Part shown: piece after piece, positions 59,740 through 64,000 of the stretch | Layout: every line of letters starts with the position of its first letter | Numbering within the stretch: position 1 is the first letter of the stretch | Assembly (NCBI GenBank): GCA_964401045.1 | Contig: CAYNXB010000002.1 | Coordinates: 1 to 64,000 of the forward strand | DNA length: 64,000 bases | Reading direction: 5' to 3' | Origin: CAYNXB01 sp964401045 | GTDB lineage: Bacteria > Pseudomonadota > Alphaproteobacteria > Sphingomonadales > Sphingomonadaceae | Position numbers and translations under genes: made by a program | The notes under the pieces: model-generated | Database searches by the model: none | Told to the model about the DNA's origin: nothing | Seen by the model: the letters and a program-made list of their open reading frames with translations, nothing else

Positions 59740-60630
59740 CTACGCATCGCCGAATTCCTCGAGCGAGGTGATCTGCGCGCCGATGGCGCGGGCGGTGCGG
59801 CGCAACGCCGAAGCGTAGTGGTCCATGTCGGGCTCCGCGACGGCGCGTCGGAAATAGGTGATGCCAATGGTGGCGGCCACTCTGTCGCCGACGAAGATCG
59901 GCACTGCGATCGTACCCGAATTGCAGGGTTCGGTAATCGGATCGCGCGTCGCATAGCCTTGCTTGCGGGCGCGCTCGACGCGCCAATCGAGCCAGCCTTG
60001 CTCTCGTGTGGTCAAGAGGTCGCTCTCGCCTTCGCCTATCATGGCGCGCAAGGTTTCACGCTCTGATTCCGGGCAGAATGCGTAGTAGGCCAGCCCTAGC
60101 CCATTGGAAAACAGGCTGAGCCGCATGTTGAGCGTGGCGTGGAAAGGCGAGATCGAGCTGTCGCTGATCGTGCTGAAGCGGATGACCACCGAATCTCCGT
60201 CCAGCATCGCCACGCCCACCGGCCAGTGCAGTTCTCGGGTGAGAGCGATCGCCCAGGGCCGCGCCGCCTCCACGACCAGCGGATCGCCGTGGAAGCCACA
60301 ACTCAGCGACTGCACGCGCATCGTCACGCAATAACCGTTCTGGCGGGAATCCTTGGTCACGTAACCAGCCTGCATCAGCGTCGCAAGCATGCGCACCACC
60401 GTGGGCTTGGGCAGTCCGGTATCTTGGTGCAGTTGGCCGACAGTGCTCCATGCGCGGCGGTTCATCAGTTCGAGGAGGGTAAATGCGCGCGAGACGGATT
60501 TTATCGAGTTTCCCGATGCGTTGGACGCGGGGCGCTCGTTCGCTGCAGAGTCGACACAGCAGTCATCGGATCGCCGGCACTCATTGTCTTGAATCGTATC
60601 GCCGAGCAGTTCTGCATCGAATGGGGTCAT
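59740..60630 (-). CDS. IclR-family transcriptional regulator
   Basis: 296 residues from ATG 60630. After an N-terminal extension of about 40 residues comes the winged helix (SVSRAFTLLELMNRRAWSTVGQLHQD, GLPKPTVVRMLATLMQAGYV). The IclR effector domain follows, with GLAYYAFCPESERE and NSGTIAVPIFVGDRVAATIGITYFRRAV. It is the last gene of a three-gene minus-strand unit after two amidohydrolases. It may bind the GTTTCG-n5-CGAAAC palindromes at 62403 and 63279, which flank this unit and the next genes. Confidence 0.9.
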   Translation of the reverse strand: MTPFDAELLGDTIQDNECRRSDDCCVDSAANERPASNASGNSIKSVSRAFTLLELMNRRAWSTVGQLHQDTGLPKPTVVRMLATLMQAGYVTKDSRQNGYCVTMRVQSLSCGFHGDPLVVEAARPWAIALTRELHWPVGVAMLDGDSVVIRFSTISDSSISPFHATLNMRLSLFSNGLGLAYYAFCPESERETLRAMIGEGESDLLTTREQGWLDWRVERARKQGYATRDPITEPCNSGTIAVPIFVGDRVAATIGITYFRRAVAEPDMDHYASALRRTARAIGAQITSLEEFGDA

Positions 60631-60643
60631 GACCGATGGTTCC

Positions 60644-61471
60644 CTACTTGAACCCGAACAAGCGGGATGGATTGTCCCACAGAACGCGCCGCAGGTCTTC
60701 ATCGTTACCGAGGACGTCGGCAAGATAGGCGAGCTCCGGGCCATAATCGATCCGTCGATTCGCGCGCACGAACGGCCAATCCGACCCCCACAGGCAGCGC
60801 TCTGGCGAGAACGCGTCGATCAGGGCGCCCACTAGGCGGTCGCAGTTTCGATAGGGCGGCGGGCCCGAGGCCATTCGGAACACCGCCGAGAGCTTGATGA
60901 AGGCTTGCCCCTCGCGCCCAAGCGCGAGCATTTCGGCGAAGCCGGGCTGTTCCACGCCGAGCGTAGGATCGGGTCGGCCGCAATGGTCGATGATCACCGG
61001 CAATTGGGCCGCCCGTAGAATCGGCAGGGCGGGTATGATCGCGTCGCCCGCGTAGTGTACCTGCACGAGCCACCCCGCTTCCCGCGCGATCGAAAGCGCG
61101 CGCTCGCCCGGCTGCCCGAATAGCGACGGGCTGGTCGGAAAATCGAGGTTGAAACGGATGCCGCGCACGCTGGCGCCGACAAGCTCCGCGACCTCGCGAT
61201 CGTCGGCGTCTTCAGCCAGCAGCGCGATGCCGCGAAAGCGGTCCGGCTGCTGACGGAGAACGTGCAGCAAGTAGCTGTTGTCGGTACCGTAGCCCCCCAG
61301 AGGATTGACCAGGACCGCGTGCGTGATGCCGTGACTATCGAGGACCGCGCCGAAATGTTCCACGCTGCCGAGTTCGTTGGGATGCAAATCGAAAGCAGAG
61401 CCGCCGCCGATCGGCTGGACGGCACGATCGAAGCAGTGCGCATGGCAGTCGACTCTCCCGGCCACTGTCAT
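60644..61471 (-). CDS. Amidohydrolase_2 family hydrolase
   Basis: 275 residues from ATG 61471, which overlaps the TGA of the upstream LigI-like gene. It shows VDCHAHCFD for metal binding, THAVLVNPLGGYGTDNSYLL, VRGIRFNLDFP, the VIIDHCGRPDP histidine and the LWGSDWPFVRAN aspartate. The closest recognisable relatives are lactonases such as LigI and 4-sulfomuconolactone hydrolase. Two such genes in tandem may serve two stereo- or regio-isomers of one lactone, or successive steps. The substrate is unknown. Confidence 0.85.
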   Translation of the reverse strand: MTVAGRVDCHAHCFDRAVQPIGGGSAFDLHPNELGSVEHFGAVLDSHGITHAVLVNPLGGYGTDNSYLLHVLRQQPDRFRGIALLAEDADDREVAELVGASVRGIRFNLDFPTSPSLFGQPGERALSIAREAGWLVQVHYAGDAIIPALPILRAAQLPVIIDHCGRPDPTLGVEQPGFAEMLALGREGQAFIKLSAVFRMASGPPPYRNCDRLVGALIDAFSPERCLWGSDWPFVRANRRIDYGPELAYLADVLGNDEDLRRVLWDNPSRLFGFK

Positions 61472-62331
61472 GGCACGGCGTCGAATCCGTAGAGCCGCGC
61501 AGGGTTTTCGACCAGCATCAGCGTTTGCACCGCCTGCTCCGGCGCCATCGCCGGCACGAGCTGGACTAGGTCGTGCTCGTCGACATCCGCCGCCAGGTTG
61601 GGATGGGGAAAGTCGGTGCCCCACAGGATCCGGTCGGGACGGAGGGACACCAATTTCCTCGCAAAGGGCAGGGCGTCGGCATAGGGATGCGGACACATGC
61701 GCTCAGCGCCGGAGAGTTTGATCCACGCGCCTTCGAGCTCCATCAATCGCAACAGTTCGCGAAACGGTGGCTGGTCGAGGGCGAGGGCTGGATCGAGGCG
61801 GCCCATATGATCGATGACGAAGGGCAGCGGCAGCGCCTCAATCGTCTCGCCGAGTGCGAGAATATCTTCGCCGCGCAGGTGCAGCACGACATGCCAGCCC
61901 AATTCGGACGCGCGCGCGATGGCGCGCTCGAAGACGGAAGGATCGGGATATCCGCCCAGTGACGTTACAAAGTTGAAGCGAATGCCGCGCACGCCGGCGT
62001 CGTGCATTAGGGCTAGTTCGCGATCGCTTGTCTCGTCGTCGATTAGCGCTACGCCTCTCCAGGCTTCGGGGTGCCAGGCGAGAGCATCTAGCAACGCGCT
62101 GTTGTCGGTGCCGTGCGCGCTTGCTTGGACCAGCACCGCGCGTTCAATCCCGAGGCGTTGGTGGAGCGCGGCGAGCGTTTCCTTGGGACTGTCGGTGGGG
62201 TCGTACTTGCGTCCAGGCGAGAAGGGAAAACGGCCCTGCGGCCCGAAGACATGGCAATGTGTGTCGCAGGCGAGCGGGGGCAGCCGGAAAGTCGCCTCCG
62301 TTCGCCCTGGCAGTTCCGCTGCCTCAGCCAT
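61468..62331 (-). CDS. LigI-like 2-pyrone-4,6-dicarboxylate lactonase / lactone hydrolase
   Basis: 287 residues strongly resembling LigI along its length. It shares CDTHCHVFGPQGRFPFSPGR, VLVQASAHGTDNSALLDAL, AGVRGIRFNFV, LGWHVVLHL, FVIDHMGRLDP, and the C-terminal ILWGTDFPHPN aspartate. LigI opens the pyrone lactone on the way to 4-oxalomesaconate, the substrate of the LigJ-like enzyme at 12988. Other lactones are possible. The promoter region shared with the divergent gene at 62471 holds an IclR-type palindrome. Confidence 0.85.
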   Translation of the reverse strand: MAEAAELPGRTEATFRLPPLACDTHCHVFGPQGRFPFSPGRKYDPTDSPKETLAALHQRLGIERAVLVQASAHGTDNSALLDALAWHPEAWRGVALIDDETSDRELALMHDAGVRGIRFNFVTSLGGYPDPSVFERAIARASELGWHVVLHLRGEDILALGETIEALPLPFVIDHMGRLDPALALDQPPFRELLRLMELEGAWIKLSGAERMCPHPYADALPFARKLVSLRPDRILWGTDFPHPNLAADVDEHDLVQLVPAMAPEQAVQTLMLVENPARLYGFDAVP

Positions 62332-62402
62332 GTATTACCCTCCTCTCTCCATCCTGCGAGAGAGTAAGGGCATACGAAGCACTTCGCGGGACAAAATGGC
62401 GC

Positions 62403-62421
62403 CGTTTCGCGATACGAAACG
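62403..62421. promoter_or_regulatory. IclR-type operator B (perfect palindrome)
   Basis: CGTTTCG - CGATA - CGAAACG, perfect 7-bp arms with a 5-base spacer, between divergent genes starting at 62331 and 62471. Confidence 0.6.
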
Positions 62422-62470
62422 CGCGTCCCGACGGCTCGCGAGGACGGCAGCGCTCGTTTTCAACGCCAGC

Positions 62471-63271
62471 ATGAAGAGCGCCTTCGTCCCGTCGATCGAC
62501 TGCCACGCGCATATCTACACTCGCGAGATGCTTCTGGCGCCCGATGCCTGGCACCGGCCTGAAGGCGAGGCCGGCCTCGCGCAGCTGTCGGAGCAACTCC
62601 AAGCGGCCGGCGTCGCGCGCTGCGTGCTGGCTGCAGCGAGCATCTATGGTGACAACAACGACTACGCGCTGGCCGCATGCGCAGCCGACCAGCGGCTTCG
62701 CACGACGGTGATCGTGCGGCCCGGCACCGGCGTCGAAGCGCTTCGCGTCATGCGGGAAGCGGGGGCCGTCGGCATCCGCCTGCAGCTGCGCAACAAGCCG
62801 CTGCCCGACTTGCGAAGCACCGGATTTCGCGGCCTTCTGCGCGCTGCTGCCGATCTCGGTTGGCACGTCGAATTGCACGACGACCTGCATCGGCTGCCCC
62901 CGCTGATCCGCGAGTTGGAGTGCCAGGGCATGCCCGTGGTGGTCGATCATTTCGGTCGGCCCTCGACGATGGACGACCTCACCGGCGACGATTTCGGCGC
63001 CTTGCTGGCGGCGGTCGATCGCGGACGGTGCTGGATCAAGATATCGGCGGGCTTCCGGCTCGCGTCCGCCGCGCTGGCACGGGCCGCCTCCGACCGGCTG
63101 CTGACGTCGTGTGGGACAGCGCGCCTGCTGTGGGGCAGCGACTGGCCTTTCGCGGCATTTGAAGGGCGCGTCGATTATTCCCAGGCCCTTGCCGACTTCG
63201 CCCAGCAAGTGCCCGTCGCGCTGCAACGCGCGGAGATGGACCGCACCGGAAACGCCTTCTACTTCAGCTGA
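62471..63271 (+). CDS. Amidohydrolase_2 family hydrolase
   Basis: 266 residues from ATG 62471 (a longer frame with ATG 62396 would run across the palindrome). It has SIDCHAHIYTREM for metal binding, VGIRLQLRNKPLPD, the MPVVVDHFGRPS histidine and RLLWGSDWPFAAF aspartate. It is divergent from the LigI-like gene and followed by another IclR-type palindrome and the flavin reductase family gene. It probably handles a related lactone or ring-fission acid; the substrate is unknown. Confidence 0.84.
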   Translation: MKSAFVPSIDCHAHIYTREMLLAPDAWHRPEGEAGLAQLSEQLQAAGVARCVLAAASIYGDNNDYALAACAADQRLRTTVIVRPGTGVEALRVMREAGAVGIRLQLRNKPLPDLRSTGFRGLLRAAADLGWHVELHDDLHRLPPLIRELECQGMPVVVDHFGRPSTMDDLTGDDFGALLAAVDRGRCWIKISAGFRLASAALARAASDRLLTSCGTARLLWGSDWPFAAFEGRVDYSQALADFAQQVPVALQRAEMDRTGNAFYFS

Positions 63272-63278
63272 GGTCCGT

Positions 63279-63299
63279 GCGTTTCGGATGGCGAAACGC
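63279..63299. promoter_or_regulatory. IclR-type operator C (perfect palindrome)
   Basis: GCGTTTCG - GATGG - CGAAACGC, perfect 8-bp arms with a 5-base spacer, 100 bases before the gene at 63401. Confidence 0.65.
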
Positions 63300-63400
63300 G
63301 ACGAAATGCGGGCATCGCTTGCCGTCCGCTTAGGCAACATCCCCGTGGAACCGCGGGGCAAGGCTGAAACGCGGCACACAGCGTTGTGCGAGGGAGAGGA

Positions 63401-64000
63401 ATGGCGAAAGATGGGGCAAGCAGATTCATCGATCTGTCCGTTGATTCCGATTTCAAGCGGGGCATCTTCAATGCGATCATAGCCCCCAGACCGATTGGCT
63501 GGATCAGTACCGTTGATCGCAAGGGGCGCGCCAATCTGGCACCCTATTCCTACTTCAATATCGTCTCCAGCTTTCCGCCGATCCTGGCGTTTTCGTGCAA
63601 CACACCGGAAGACCGCGCGGAAAAGGATACGCTGACCAACGTGCGTGCGACGCGCGAGTTCGTCCACAACATGGCCAGCCTCGACCTGATCGAGGCGGTC
63701 AATGCGAGTTCCACGCCGCTGGAGTCCGGGGAGGACGAGTTCGCCTTTGCCGGGCTGCGCAAGGCGCCGAGCGTGCACGTCGCCCCTCCGAGGGTCGCCG
63801 ATTCCCCGGCCAATCTCGAGTGTCGCGTGCTGCGTATCCTGCGCCTCGGCGGGGGCGAAGGGGAGATTCCAGCCCATGTCACCTTCGGGCAAGTCGTCGG
63901 CGTGCACCTGAAGGAGGAGTTCCTCGAGCCGAGCGGCTATTTCAAGACCGAACTGGCAAGGCCGGTCGCTCGGCTCGGCGGCATCAAATATGCGGTTTCG
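63401..64000 (+). CDS. Flavin reductase/DIM6-NTAB family protein (3' end outside window)
   Basis: 200 codons are visible, open to the window end. The ATG at 63401 has GGGAGAGGA directly upstream. FMN-binding split-barrel features are: GIFNAIIAPRPIGWISTVD, NLAPYSYFNIVSSFPPILAF, ANLECRVLRI and TFGQVVGVHL. The APRPIGW stretch marks the DIM6/NTAB clade, which includes enzymes found beside aromatic oxygenases. It likely reduces flavin or an FMN-linked pathway compound. It lies downstream of a perfect IclR-type palindrome. Confidence 0.88.
   Translation, partial: MAKDGASRFIDLSVDSDFKRGIFNAIIAPRPIGWISTVDRKGRANLAPYSYFNIVSSFPPILAFSCNTPEDRAEKDTLTNVRATREFVHNMASLDLIEAVNASSTPLESGEDEFAFAGLRKAPSVHVAPPRVADSPANLECRVLRILRLGGGEGEIPAHVTFGQVVGVHLKEEFLEPSGYFKTELARPVARLGGIKYAVS

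Noticed and set aside
61814..62395. 5' extension of the amidohydrolase frame at 62471
   Set aside because: It runs antisense through the LigI-like gene and across the palindrome at 62403; the barrel begins just after 62471.
1..64000. CRISPR arrays, tRNA or rRNA genes, phage or plasmid origins
   Set aside because: I saw no regularly spaced repeats, cloverleaf-like segments or rRNA stretches; short RNAs could still be missed by eye.

Overview
The window looks like chromosomal DNA of a GC-rich alphaproteobacterium, most likely a sphingomonad (Novosphingobium/Sphingobium-like). This is inferred from a large TonB-dependent receptor, Lig-type protocatechuate/gallate pathway proteins, paired GntR-FCD regulators beside aromatic genes, and many GTG starts. 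No rRNA, tRNA or CRISPR array is visible.

Layout. (A) 1-4.7 kb: glycerol operon glpD(partial)-glpF-glpK, with a convergent DeoR-family glpR. (B) 4.7-47.4 kb: a supercluster for uptake and breakdown of (probably aromatic, partly ester-linked) compounds. It holds a ferredoxin-reductase-like flavoprotein, five MFS carriers, an aldehyde dehydrogenase and a GMC oxidoreductase. It also holds a LigJ-like hydratase followed by two RraA/LigK-like aldolases, two GntR-FCD regulators, an MDR alcohol dehydrogenase, two further amidohydrolases, an acyl-CoA-dehydrogenase-like monooxygenase, a LigB-type extradiol dioxygenase and two Rieske oxygenases. Further members are a flavin reductase, an MBL hydrolase, five alpha/beta hydrolases including a tannase-family esterase, an SDR-dienelactone-hydrolase fusion, an LLM monooxygenase, a TonB receptor, an orphan TAXI binding protein and four DoxX-like membrane proteins. 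(C) 47.4-50.6 kb: ferredoxin, a fumarate-reductase-like flavoprotein that seems to start at CTG, a fifth DoxX protein and a MarR regulator.

(D) 50.6-58.4 kb: a segment bounded by two decayed, directly oriented IS6-family copies. Inside are a 1076-residue PQQ dehydrogenase / gluconolactonase / cytochrome c fusion, a secreted bicupin, a SnoaL-like lipoprotein and a secreted aldose 1-epimerase. Together they suggest a periplasmic sugar-oxidation module. (E) 58.5-64 kb: a frameshifted serine hydrolase, an IclR regulator, three metal-dependent amidohydrolases (one LigI-like) and a flavin-reductase-family protein cut by the window end.

The most striking pattern is regulatory. About a dozen promoter regions between 6.0 and 47.4 kb carry variants of one imperfect palindrome with arms like ATTGTTATAC / GTATAnCAAT. 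I found none in the glp operon or in the right-hand 16 kb. This points to one dispersed regulon, probably under the local GntR-FCD proteins. A different palindrome (GTTTCG-n5-CGAAAC) marks region E. All functions are read from sequence motifs only; no database search was possible.
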